From Adiantum capillus-veneris (taxonomy: Eukaryota > Streptophyta > Polypodiopsida > Polypodiales > Pteridaceae): 64,000 nucleotides of DNA. The notes beneath the pieces are model-generated. The model ran no database searches. It was not told the DNA's origin and was given only the letters and a program-made list of their open reading frames with translations. The translations under genes were made by a program, and so were the position numbers. Positions 1-10,657 of this stretch are shown piece by piece; position 1 is the first letter of the stretch; every line of letters begins with the position of its first letter. The DNA lies in contig CM043950.1 in assembly GCA_014529385.2 (NCBI GenBank), positions 82,100,843-82,164,842 on the forward strand, written 5' to 3'.

Positions 1-59
1 TCAACAAATCTACATATGATATAAGTTCAAAAAGCGTGAATGTGTAGTTTGTTGTTGTG

Positions 60-2085
60 CTACCTAAATTGGCAAATCTGCACTAGATGAGCATTGACAC
101 ACTGCCTAAATCGGTGAATCTGTGTGCATATGACCAATGGACCAAGCAAGACATTAAAAAAAAAACATTTGCCACCTTTTTGACACCAAATTAGAGTATG
201 TTCCACTAACAAGGCACTTACAAATTGTGGCTTGATATCCGAGAGCACCCTACCTCAAATGAGGAGCTGCATAGCTAATGAATAATCATGTCAATAAAAA
301 TTTCATACCTTGCAAGTAGTAAGCCCTGAGCGTAGCAGTGTATTTTCTATTAAAATTTGAAATGAGTGTCTCGAATGTAAACTACATTGAGAAATTGATT
401 ACGTAAAAGTTTTGTGAAGAAACAGTGATTGAGCAATGCGATAGAGAAATGAGTTTAGTGAAGTATGCATACCTACATTGTTTTCCATGAATGGAATATT
501 GTACCAAATGATGTTAGTATAATGAACCAAATAAGTACCAAGCAAAAAGGGTTAAAATAATTTTTCAAAATAGAAAACAAAGAGAGGATTCATGTAAATG
601 GTATATTGAAAACACTTGCGTCCTTAATGGTATCCTAAATACAATATAGTAAAAAATGGAGTAGTCCAGATGATGATATGGATCCGTAAAATTGTGAAAA
701 ATAAAAAACATATGGTTAACAAGGTTGACGAGTGCAAGTAGGAGGTGCAGAATATAGCAATGGCCTTCTCCTAAAAATCTGGCAATGGAGTAGTCCAGAT
801 GATGGTATAGAGCCATAAAATTGTGAAAAAACAAAAAACATATGGTTAACAGGGTTGATGAGTGCAAGTAGGAGGTGCAAAATATAACAATGAGCCATTT
901 AAAGAGGACAGTTTGAATAAAAATCCCCAAATATTTGTAATTTATGCAATTTTCAACTATGGATATGTGTGCATAACAATTAATAACATCAAATGATGAA
1001 TGAACATTAATTTATGAAAGAGTCGTACGTAGATGCTAGAGGTTGCACGAGCACATAGTCGACAATAAACGGGAACAGAGAGAGATAGGGAGCAAAAGAA
1101 CACGTGCAAGTGCACCTCCTAGAGCGGAGTGCTACATCGGCACTGCGAGAGAGGAGGGAGGAGAGAAGAGAAGAATACACAAGCAGAGGGTGCAATCTCC
1201 CCCCGTGCAAGAGTGAGCATTTCCCTCTTGCACGTATTTATTTTATAGATTTCTTGAATGCACAAAAATGAGTACAAACTAGCCGGCCGGACATAAATGT
1301 CAAAATCTCATAAAGAGCGCTTGAATAATCATATATATATAAAATGTAATATCCTTTTGCATAATCCATTATCTATTGATACTTTTGCCACATGTCAGCT
1401 GCAATAAATGGGTAAATATCAATTACGTAACATACCTCTCCGTTTGAAAGCACATATCCTCATTTGCAAAGATAAGAAATTTGCAAATGATGCTTGTCAA
1501 AAATAATGATTAGAAATCTGTGTCAAAAAATAGCATATAGTAAAAAACATAGTTAAACTAAACAACATTGCATATGCCTAAATTCATCCACATACTACCT
1601 ATTCTAGTTTCCCATACCACTAGAATAAGCAGCATATGTCATACCCTAATGTATCAAGATATCATTGGTCACACTCATCATTCAATAATCCATTCTCATC
1701 ATTTTCAAGTTCAATACTATCGCGATAGAAAATAAACATATATCCGTTTTGAATCTAAATCTAAACATCTGCGAGCATGTAATCATTTCAAATCCAAATT
1801 CAAATATCCTCTAGTTTGTATACCCGGGTAACAAAATCATTCCAGTTACAGTGGTGGCCAGCCACTCCAGCATGATTTTGTGATTGGTGTTGCCTACATC
1901 GGGAAATCTACACCAATAAGACGTGCTGCCTAAATCAGTGAATCTGCATTAATGCTGCCTAAATCGGTGAATCTTCATTTAGTATTGTTGAAAAATCATG
2001 AGTCTGCAATTTGTCAATGTGTTGCCTAAATCGGCGGATCTGCACAAAGATGGGTATCTACACGCTACCTAAATCGGCAAATCTG
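60..2085. repeat. Dispersed 22-bp motif, seven copies
   Basis: The motif GCTGCCTAAATCGGTGAATC and close variants occur near 60, 103, 1888, 1924, 1952, 2020 and 2064. Five of the seven lie within 200 bp (1888-2085) at spacings of 28 to 68 bp. Copies vary mainly in the last third. I do not recognise the family. It is either a degraded minisatellite or the repeat core of an old transposon. Confidence 0.55.
661..918. repeat. Tandem duplication, 129-bp period
   Basis: A block starting with 'gtagtccagatgatg' at 661 recurs at 790. Both copies contain 'catatggttaac' and 'gagtgcaagtaggaggtgca' in the same order. The copies differ by scattered substitutions and a few indels, so the duplication is not recent. 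Open frames on the minus strand across it are low-complexity and probably not genes. Confidence 0.7.
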
Positions 2086-3723
2086 TGTGTCCGTGACCAA
2101 TGGACTTGGCTAGACATAAAAAAATATAACATTTATCATAGGTGTAAGACCAATTTGGAGCATGGTTGAGTAGGAGGGTACTTACAAACTGTTGTTGACT
2201 ATCTTATAGAAGCTTAGCTCACCTCAGTAGGTGCATAGCTAAATCATCTCAATAAAAATCCCTTTCAATACAATTGGAATCCATGACCTTAGGAGTGTTT
2301 GAGTATTCAATTTAGAACACATTGCAGAGAAATGACATATTTGATGTACATACCAGTAGAGTATACTGTATTTGAAAATATATATACGAGTGTTGGCATA
2401 TGGGGAAAGGTACAAGTGTTGCCACTAGCAAACTTACACCAAAGTATAGCTAACAGATTCAAAATGTATTAGTGTGAGGGTTAACAAATTGGCCATGAAC
2501 TTTGCAATGACAACTATAGAAGGGATTAGTATAAAACTAAAACAAATGTGAGTGAACCAAGTGGAAAGAAAAATTTTGTAGTTCTAATTTAATAGCATAG
2601 ATCAACTAGTGCCACTAACCAAAAACAAAAAACAAAAAAAACAAAAATAGAAGAGCGAAACTGTGACTTGTTGCAATTGGCCAAAGAAAAAGATATACGC
2701 ATGACATTCTGCTGAACTCATGACATAAAGTGGACAAATCAAAAGAGAAGACAAAATTGCATTGACTACTTATCAAGGTCGATTGTGGTGAGCGTTTGAA
2801 ATTGTGTGTGTGTCTGTGTTTTTTTTCAATAATAATAATCAAATAAAATTATTGAAAGGGCATTGACGAGTGTGTAGTCATAACATCACGAGCATACATG
2901 ATGGGAAGGCCAGACGAGAGATAGTAGATCAATCCAACAAATAATTACCAACATAAAATTGATTTGATCTATCTGCTCTTACCTAAAAGTCTCGATTTAC
3001 GATAGCCATTTTTAGACATAAAATTATGTAAGATAATCTCGATGTTTTGTTCATCAAAAGAATGACTTGCAAAACCACCTACTTAAGTGTCTCATTTAAA
3101 CTGTTAGTAGGTAGTATGGGAGTCTGCATCATATACAAATTACCTAAACTAAGCTAAACAATGCCTTAAATGTCAGATATTGTAGATCACACGAGGTATA
3201 GCCCTATCATTCAAAATTATGGCAAAGTTAGTGTCAAATTAGCTTGATGAAAAGAAGAAGGACCCATGAAGTAGAGATTCCAATGTGCGCATTAGCGAGA
3301 CACTCTCGATGTGTGCGTGTGTGTGTGTGTGTGGGCGTATAGCACTTGAAATGACAAATGAGTGTGTGTATGTGTGGGTGCCAAAAAAAATCATCAATTG
3401 GCGACGTTGTGGGAAATTGAATACAAAGATAGGGCCCGCTATTTGGTTAAGGGGAGAAGAGAGAGAAAAGAAAAGAAAATGTTATATTAACCGTCTAAAA
3501 AATGTGAACCTAAGTGTGAGAACCACTGATACAGTCCTTGTGTATCTATTCCAATGCCAGGGTACAAACAAAAATAAAAATAAAACAAAATGAAGTACAA
3601 TTTAAAGCATAAAACCTAGAGCCTAATATCGTGATTAAAATAAGTATCATCATCATCAATGCGTGAGAATGCTTGGCAACAAGCATATGTTAGATAAAAT
3701 ACTGCAACAGCAAAGCACTGAAG

Positions 3724-5683
3724 AGCGTCCACCACTTTGCCAATATAACAAAGGCTTGAATTGTTGATCCAATTGTTAGTGTCTCCTAGATCCACCATTT
3801 GGCCATTCTAACCATGTGTTAATGTTTGGTGCATTCAACACCTGGCCATCATAACCCTTGTACTTTACAAAATGTTTGTGGGATGAGTAGATCCTAAATC
3901 CACCACCTGGCCATTTAGACTAAGAATTGGGAATTAGATGCATCAAAGATCCACCACTTGGCCATTAAAACAAAGGCTTGAATTGTGGTCCAATTATTGG
4001 TGTCTCCTAGATCCACCACTTTGCCATTCTAACCATGTGTTAAAGGTAGGTGCATTCAGCACTTGGCCATCATAATACATGTAATTTTACACAATGTCTC
4101 CTAGATCCACCACTTTGCCATTCTAGCCATATGTTAATGTTAGATGCATTCAACACCTGGCCATCATAACACTCCTACAAAATGTTTGTGGGATGAGTGG
4201 ATCCTAGATCCACCACTTTTCCATTTAGACTAAGAATTGGGAATTAGATGCATCAAAGATCCACCACTTGGCCATTATAACGAAGGCTTGAATTATATAT
4301 CCAATTGTTGGCGTCTGCTAGATCCACCACTTGGCCATTCTAACCATGTCTTAAATTTAGGTGCATTCAACACTTGGCCATCATAACACTTGTAATTTTA
4401 CACAATGTTTATGGGATGAGGAGATCCTAAATCCACCACTTGTCCATTTAGAATAAGAATTAGGAAGTAGGTGCATCAAAGATCCACCACCTGGCCGTTA
4501 TAGCAAAGACTTGAGTTGTGGATCCAATTGTTGGTGTCTCCTAGATCCACCACTTGGCCATTCTAACCATGTATTAAAGTTAGGTGCATTCAACACTTGG
4601 CCATCATAACAGTTGTAATTTTACACAATGTTTATGGAATAAGTAGATCCTAGATCCAATACTTGGCCATTTAGACTAAAAATTGAGAAGTAGGTGCATC
4701 AAAGATCCACCACGTGGCCATTATAACATATTGTTGAAATTTGGATCCAATTGTTGGTGTATCCTAGAACCACCACTTGGCCATTCTAACCATGTCCTAA
4801 AGTTACGTGCATTCAACATTTGGTAATCATAACACTTATAATTTTACACAATGTTTGTGGAATGAGTAGATCCTAGATCCACCACCTGGCCATTTAGACT
4901 AAGAATTGGGAATTAGATGCATCAAAGATCTACCACTTGGCCATTATAACAAAGGCTTGAATTGTGGATCCAATTGTTGGTGTCTGCTAGATCCACCACT
5001 TGGCCATTCTAACCATGTCTTAAAGGTAGGTGCATTTAGCAATTGGCCATCATAAAACTTGTAGTTTTACACAATGTTTGTGGGATGAGTAGATCCTAGA
5101 TCCACCACTTGGCCATTTAGAGTAAGAATTGGGGAGTAGGTGCATCAAAGATTCACGACTTTGCCATTATAACAAAGGCTTGAATTGTGGATCCAATTGT
5201 TGGTGTCTCCTAGATCCACCATTTTGCCATGCTAACGATGTGTTAATGTTAGGTTCATTCAACACTTGGCCATCATAACACTTGTACTTTTACAGAATGT
5301 TTGTGGGATGAGTAGATCATAGATCCACCAATTGGCCATTTAGACTAAGAGTTGGAAATTAGATGCATCAAAGATCCACAACTTGGCCATTATAACGAAG
5401 GCTTCAAATGTGGATCCAATTGTTGGTGTCTCCTAGATCCGGCACTTGGCCATCTAACCATGTCTTAAAGCTAGGTGCATTCAACACTTGGCCATCATAA
5501 CACTTGTAATTTTACACAATGTTTGTGGGATGAGTAGATCCTAGATCCCCCATTTGGCCATTTAGACTAAGCATTGGGAATAAGATGCATCAAAGATACA
5601 CCACTTGGCCATTATAATCAAGGCTTGAATTGTTGATCCAATTGTTGGTGTCTCCTAGATCCACCACTTGGACATTTGGAAAA
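3724..5683. repeat. Satellite block 1, ~223-bp unit
   Basis: The anchor 'ccaattgttggtgtc' recurs at 4301, 4524, 4747, 4970, 5193, 5416 and 5638, giving a period of 223 bp (once 222). An earlier copy at 3990 is offset by 311 bp, so the left end is rearranged. Each unit contains four copies of a core resembling CCACTTGGCCAT, with internal spacings in one unit of 63, 43, 66 and 51 bp. The 223-bp unit is therefore a diverged tetramer of a ~56-bp sequence. Units differ by many substitutions, so the array is not freshly homogenised. Centromeric or pericentromeric satellite is possible but cannot be shown from one window. Confidence 0.92.
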
Positions 5684-6119
5684 TTTTGAAGTCATTTTTG
5701 GGCCTTTTAAGAGTGCCAGATCATCAAAGTTGTACAAAAGAAAGCAACCCGGTAGACCCCTCTAAATATTGCTTAGAACCCCATGATATGACATATCATT
5801 GGAAAGTTCTTGAAAAAAGAGCCAAGGTCTGAAAAGTTTGGATGACTTCTATGAAAGTTAGGCCATTTTTTTTTCAATCAGCCAGGTTTTGTTACCGTTA
5901 CGGTAATCTAAAATCACCTTTTTCTAGATCTACATGAAGGCAATGTCCGATACATGCATGCTATATATCAATAGATAGCATTTGAAGAGTAGATTCTAAA
6001 TATCCAACCTCCGACAAGTTTGGATCTTATTTGAAAAAAATTTACCGATCCCCACTTTTTGAAAGCTATGCCACATCAACAATTCTTACAAGGCCCATTT
6101 TTGAGTCCAAACTTTTCCT
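5684..6119. other. ~435-bp non-satellite insert in satellite
   Basis: The satellite stops in mid-unit after 'cttggacattt' and resumes with 'cattctaaccatgtc' at about 6120. The intervening sequence has no satellite cores. It contains a near-palindrome, TTACCGTTACGGTAA, close to 5893. I see no terminal inverted repeats, LTR or coding potential. It may be a fragment or solo part of a transposon. Confidence 0.5.
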
Positions 6120-6196
6120 ATGCATTCTAACCATGTCTTAAAGTTAGGTGCATTCAACACTTGGCCATCATAACACTTGTAATTTTATACAATCTT
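6120..6196. repeat. Satellite remnant next to element A
   Basis: Partial 223-bp unit ('ccatgtcttaaagttaggtg', then 'cttggccatcataac') that ends abruptly at the first base of element A. Its other half continues at 23364 after A, which shows that A inserted into the array. Confidence 0.85.
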
Positions 6197-6594
6197 TGTC
6201 ATTAAATATCTAATATCTAACCAACCCAAATGTTTTTCTCGTAATAAACTGATCATTTAATGTGAGGTGATAAACGGGAACAAGGGTTAGAATATACACA
6301 TGTACTTACGGATCTATCTCAACACGGGGCCAATGGTAAAGGGGGCCAAATGAGAGATGGTCTATCAAAGATCAAGGCTAACTAATGGAGCTTAAAATAC
6401 CTTAGGGTTATCTTCATTAAAGACCTCCAATGGTTAGAATTAAAGTTCCTTTGCCTTAAGCAAGCTAGGGTTGAGCTTGAGGTGGAAACCCGACCTAAAC
6501 CTGTCTTTGACCTAGTGCAAGCTAGGGATAAGCTTGAGGTGGAAACTCCACCTAAGTTTTTGTCATGCTTCATGACTAATGTACTTGAGGTGCT
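6197..6594 (+). repeat. Element A 5' LTR, first segment
   Basis: First 398 bp of A's 5' LTR. It aligns with the start of A's 3' LTR at 21834 (TGTCATTAAATAT..., then 'aacgggaacaagggttag'). It ends in GTGCT, the left copy of the target duplication made by element B. Confidence 0.9.
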
Positions 6595-8227
6595 TGTCAT
6601 AAAATCTAATATCTAACCAAACCAAATGATTTTCTCATATTAAATTGATCACTTAATGTGGGAGAATAAACGGGAACAATTGTTAAGATATAGATATGTG
6701 CTTATAGATCTATCTCAACACGGGGCCAATAGTAAAGGGGCCCAAATGGGAGATGGTCTATCAAGAGCAAGGCTAACTAATGGAGCATAAGACCTTAGGG
6801 TTAGCTTCATTGAACACCTCCAATAATGTGTGAAAAAGTCCTTTGACCTTAGGTAAGCTAGGGCTGAGCTTGAGGTGGGAACCCGGCCCAAGCTCGAGGT
6901 GCTTGACCTGCTTGAGGTGCTTGTCATGCTTGAGGTGTTTGTCTTGCTTGAGGTGCTTGATTAAGGTGCTTGAGGTGCTTGACTTACTCCATGCTTGAGG
7001 TGCTTGACTTGCCACTTGATTAAGGTGCTTGAGGTGCCTTAACATGCTTGCCTGAGATGCTTGTGGGAATACTTCCTAGTCCAAGTGCTTTGTCATGCTT
7101 GATGACTAAGGTGCTTGAGCTCCTAAAGTCAAAAAGATCCCTACAAGGAGGGGGGCGAGCCTACAAGGGGGGGGGGGATGAGAGAGAACACACACACACA
7201 CACACACACAAGGGAAGCCCCAGCTTGAAGAGGCAGCAAGGACACTTGTCAAGTTCCTCCTCATGTTGCCCTCATGGTGTGCCTGAAGCCTATTGGTTGG
7301 CCATCCAAGGGGTCCAATGATAATTTAGGATATTTAATTAATTGATTTTGCATTTATAAAGTCCTCTCTCTCAAAGGGGAAAGGGGGACACTTGTCCCAA
7401 GGCTACCCCTGTTGCTTGTAATGGCTCCTGCTTGTGATTGGCTAGGCCTGGAGGGGTCCAATGAGCTTCAAGCATGAGCTACAAGGGGGGGTCGACCCAA
7501 GAAAGCTAGGGGGGTGCTTAGGGGGTATACTCACCCACACACACTCACAAACACTCTCATTGTGTGCTATGCAAAGTGCAAGAGCTCCCTCTCCAAGAAA
7601 GTAGAGGTTGAGAGCCTACACCAACACTCTTGGCTATGGAGTGCAATACAACCAAGAGCCATGCTTCAATGCTTGAGCTTGTCATCTCCTTCTTCTTCAT
7701 TACTATGCTATTATGTATGCTAGCTCAAGAGTTATGATAAGTGAGGAACTAGCTCTTTCTCGTATGAAATGTTTCTTCTTCCTCTTCCCTACCCTGATTC
7801 CCTGCTAGCTCTCTCCACCTTCGAAGGTGTTTGAGGTCTTGGGACTGAGGCTTGGTATAGTTAAAGCTTTCTTCAAGTTTAGGTGATGCTATGATGGTGA
7901 TGCATGAAGCTTTCCATCTTCATTGTTTCACCTAGGTCACAAGGAGCACAAAGAATGTATTGTAACAAGTCTCTCTTTATGGGAGAAATCATAATACAAA
8001 TGCCTATTGGAAGGGGGACGGGCTCCACATAAATCCGGTCCTCAACTGTTGTCATGTTCTCTAAATTCTCTCTCTTGCAAAAGTATTGTCTATGCCAAGT
8101 AAACTAATTGCTATGAGTATGTTGCTATCTTCAATTATGTCTACCCGCTATGCTCACAAAATCATTTCTTGAAAGTATTCTCATTAAATTCCACTACTCT
8201 CAAATTGAATAGGCGAATTCCATTACA
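6595..8227 (+). repeat. Element B 5' LTR
   Basis: A 1633-bp LTR, TGTCATAAAATC...TTCCATTACA. It contains a minisatellite-like stretch of 'gaggtgcttgacttgcttga' variants (about 6890-7050), a short CA run (about 7190-7210) and a poly-G tract. Its pair is 13791-15405. The length difference (1633 against 1615) comes mainly from the copy number of the 'ggtgcttga' repeat. LTRs supply promoter and polyadenylation signals. Confidence 0.95.
7353..7360 (+). promoter_or_regulatory. Possible TATA box in B LTR
   Basis: TTTATAAA lies in the middle of the LTR and recurs at the same place in the 3' LTR (about 14530). This is where the promoter of a 1.6-kb LTR could sit. Assignment is by motif only. Confidence 0.35.
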
Positions 8228-8228
8228 T

Positions 8229-8240
8229 TGGTATCAGAGC
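8229..8240 (+). other. Element B primer-binding site (initiator tRNA-Met)
   Basis: TGGTATCAGAGC begins two bases after the 5' LTR. It is complementary to the 3' end of plant initiator tRNA-Met, the usual primer for many Ty3 and Ty1 elements of plants. Confidence 0.92.
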
Positions 8241-8641
8241 ATTTGGTTTCTCTTTTCTTGCTTAAGAAGAGAGGTCCTTAAGTAGCCTATAAATGGTTGA
8301 TGTTGTTAATTATAATAGAGTAAGTGGAACTGGGATCTAATATCAATTTTGTTAAGCCCACTATGTGGGGGATGGTGCACACCTCGGGAGCTTTGGACTT
8401 AATAATGGAGTCATTTTAGACTTGCCTACGGCTTTACCATTATTGAGCCATAAGAAGTCCGAAAGGGGCTAGCCCTTGGCAACTCTGCTATGTTAGACCT
8501 ACTCCTCTACTCTCTATAATTAACCACTTTGAGCCATGGGTGTAGATACTTAAGAGCCGATTTTCAAAGGCTAAGAGGAGTGGCAACTAAGGTTTTGTAT
8601 TGCCAAAGCATACACTAAGTATAAACATAAATTTTGTTAAC

Positions 8642-10657
8642 ATGGCTGACAATAATCAAGAGAGCAGAATGAACATTGATAGCTTTGATTTTGCACATGA
8701 AGGTGCTAATGATGATGCTCCCATGTTTGTGAATTATCTCGTCACTAGGTTGCAACAAGCTATGGGCAACCCTGTTTTGCAAGCCGAAGTTACTCAACAA
8801 CTTCGTGCTTATGGAATTTCCCTTCCTCTCCTAGAAGAAAGAGAGCTTAGGAGGCCTCTTGAAGAGACCCCCAAAAGAAGACTCTCTCCCATTCGAGAGG
8901 AGGAATCCAAAGAGAAAGAAAGCAATGACAGTCTAAGTTCTTCTGAAGATGTGGCTCCACGAAGACGATGGTCTAGACGATTGCCTACTCCTCCCAAGAG
9001 GAAAAGAGCAACCTATAGTCCTTCTCCTCATCACTCTGAAAGGCAAGAGAGGAAACAAAGGAAGAAAAGGGCTAGGAAGAGGTCACCCTCTTCTCCTTCT
9101 TCTTCACCTTCCTCCTCTTCCGATGAAAGTTATGGCTATTCTCCTAGAGAATACAAGAGGGGAGGACATCGCAAATCATTTCCTGCATGGCGAAGGTCAC
9201 AAAAGCTAAAGAAGTTCAAGGAGGGAGGAAAGAGTATCTCTTTTCTCACCTACGATGGCACCTTTGGTGCTACTGACAAAGTGTTGGCCTTCATCCAACA
9301 ATTTGATGCGGCCTTTGAGGACGAGGGCTTCACAAAGTCCTCCAAGCTACGCCATGTAGCTATGCACTTCCAAAAATCAGCTCGTCAATGGTGGGCTAGC
9401 CTTCGTGGCAATGGAGAAGCCCCAAAGACATGGAAAACTCTACGAGTTTCCATCATGAAGCAATTTCTTCCAAGTGATACTAAAGATAAAGTTCTTACCG
9501 AATGGCGCGGCTTGAAGATTCTCTCTCATGAGTCTATCAACAAGTATGTAGACAAGTTTTGGGATTTACATCTCAAAGCTACTGTCTTTCAAAAGATAGA
9601 CTTTACCGAACAAAGACAGCAATTCTGTGCGGGATTACCTGAAGAGATGGCCGAATACATCAACTTTCAACGGCCCGGTACTATTACCGAAGTAATCCTC
9701 CACACCATGGTTGCTTCACGCATCAATTTCCATCAAGGGGCTAGACGTAATTTCAAGCCCATGGAAAACAAAGATAAAAATGATGCAAAGGGGAAATCCA
9801 ATGCTCAAAATAATTCCCAAGGCACTTCCAACAACAACCACAACAACAACAACAATCGGTCCAAGGAGAAGGGAGTTTACAAAGGTAAAAACAAACTCTC
9901 TCCTGAAGAGTTTGAAGCTTTTCGCAAGGACCATAAGTGTTTCAAGTGTGGAGAGCAAGGACATGGCTATCGTTCTTGCCCCAAGAAGAATACTCGCAAT
10001 GAGACTCCTAGGGCTTCCACCATCGAAGCTCCAAAAGAGGATGGTCATTGCAAAGGATCATCACTTTCCTATGCGTGGGGAAAGGTAAGAGAGCATGATG
10101 CCTTCATCTTGTTTGACCCAGGATCTACTCTCAACTTCATATCAATAGAGTTGGCCACCAAGTTGGGCATTCAAGCTTTTGAGATGGGGGATATAGTAAC
10201 AGCCGATGCAGCTTTCAAGGGACAACAAGCCTCTGTTACTCCCTTGATTGGGAAGTTGAGGCTTCATGTCCAAAGCTATGTCGACAAAGAATACTTCTTC
10301 ATCTCTCCTCTCCAACATCAGGATGTTATCCTAGGGGCACCATGGTTTGATCGCATGGCTGCCAACATGAAGTTCCCTGAAAGGAGAATTTACTTCACCT
10401 ACAGGGGAAAAAACATGTATATAGATGCTAGTGAGTGTGGTCGCACTATTCCACTTGTAAATCCTCTTTCTTTTGATAAATCGATGAAGAGCTCAGTTTC
10501 TGCGTACATGATTTATGTCAAAGAGTCTCTAAAAGCTAATAATGTTTCATCAAATGAAAATGATAGGAATCAAGAAGAGTTAGACTTGTCTACTTTTCTA
10601 AAAGGATTCCAAGATGTGTTCATCGATGATATCCCTATGGACCTACCTCCAAAATGA
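8642..10657 (+). CDS. gag-pro: Element B Gag-protease polyprotein
   Basis: An open frame of 671 codons from the first in-frame ATG (8642; the frame is open further upstream but only with non-ATG codons). Residues about 105-163 are basic and serine/arginine-rich. The capsid-like Gag domain is about 200-350 (YDGTFGATDKVLAFIQQFD, W-rich middle). A CX2CX4HX4C zinc knuckle sits at about 433-446 (CFKCGEQGHGYRSC). The aspartic protease follows, with active-site Asp at about residue 492 in LFDPGSTLNFIS. The middle position of the catalytic triplet is Pro rather than Ser or Thr; element A has the same DPG. The frame ends in TGA at 10655, and the RT region continues in the same frame. Confidence 0.9.
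   Translation: MADNNQESRMNIDSFDFAHEGANDDAPMFVNYLVTRLQQAMGNPVLQAEVTQQLRAYGISLPLLEERELRRPLEETPKRRLSPIREEESKEKESNDSLSSSEDVAPRRRWSRRLPTPPKRKRATYSPSPHHSERQERKQRKKRARKRSPSSPSSSPSSSSDESYGYSPREYKRGGHRKSFPAWRRSQKLKKFKEGGKSISFLTYDGTFGATDKVLAFIQQFDAAFEDEGFTKSSKLRHVAMHFQKSARQWWASLRGNGEAPKTWKTLRVSIMKQFLPSDTKDKVLTEWRGLKILSHESINKYVDKFWDLHLKATVFQKIDFTEQRQQFCAGLPEEMAEYINFQRPGTITEVILHTMVASRINFHQGARRNFKPMENKDKNDAKGKSNAQNNSQGTSNNNHNNNNNRSKEKGVYKGKNKLSPEEFEAFRKDHKCFKCGEQGHGYRSCPKKNTRNETPRASTIEAPKEDGHCKGSSLSYAWGKVREHDAFILFDPGSTLNFISIELATKLGIQAFEMGDIVTADAAFKGQQASVTPLIGKLRLHVQSYVDKEYFFISPLQHQDVILGAPWFDRMAANMKFPERRIYFTYRGKNMYIDASECGRTIPLVNPLSFDKSMKSSVSAYMIYVKESLKANNVSSNENDRNQEELDLSTFLKGFQDVFIDDIPMDLPPK

Larger units (their letters stand above)
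1..3723. other. AT-rich spacer, no recognisable gene
   Basis: I find no coding region with recognisable protein features here. The open frames are short, cross low-complexity stretches such as the TG run near 3315, and resemble no family I know. The stretch holds diverged short repeats (listed separately) and a perfect 10-bp inverted repeat with an 11-base loop at 1204-1213 and 1225-1234. The sequences around 60-310 and 1980-2270 are diverged copies of each other: both carry the CCTAAATCGG motifs, a 'gaccaatgga' segment and a 'caataaaaat' tail. The region may be decayed transposon DNA, but no terminal structure is visible. Confidence 0.6.

Noticed and set aside
3285-3593. 102-aa plus-strand frame
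   Set aside because: It crosses a TG run, has no recognisable domain and sits in decayed AT-rich DNA.
8600-8641. Gag of element B starting at 8600
   Set aside because: The codon at 8600 is TTG; the first ATG in frame is at 8642, and A has an ATG at the equivalent position (17085).
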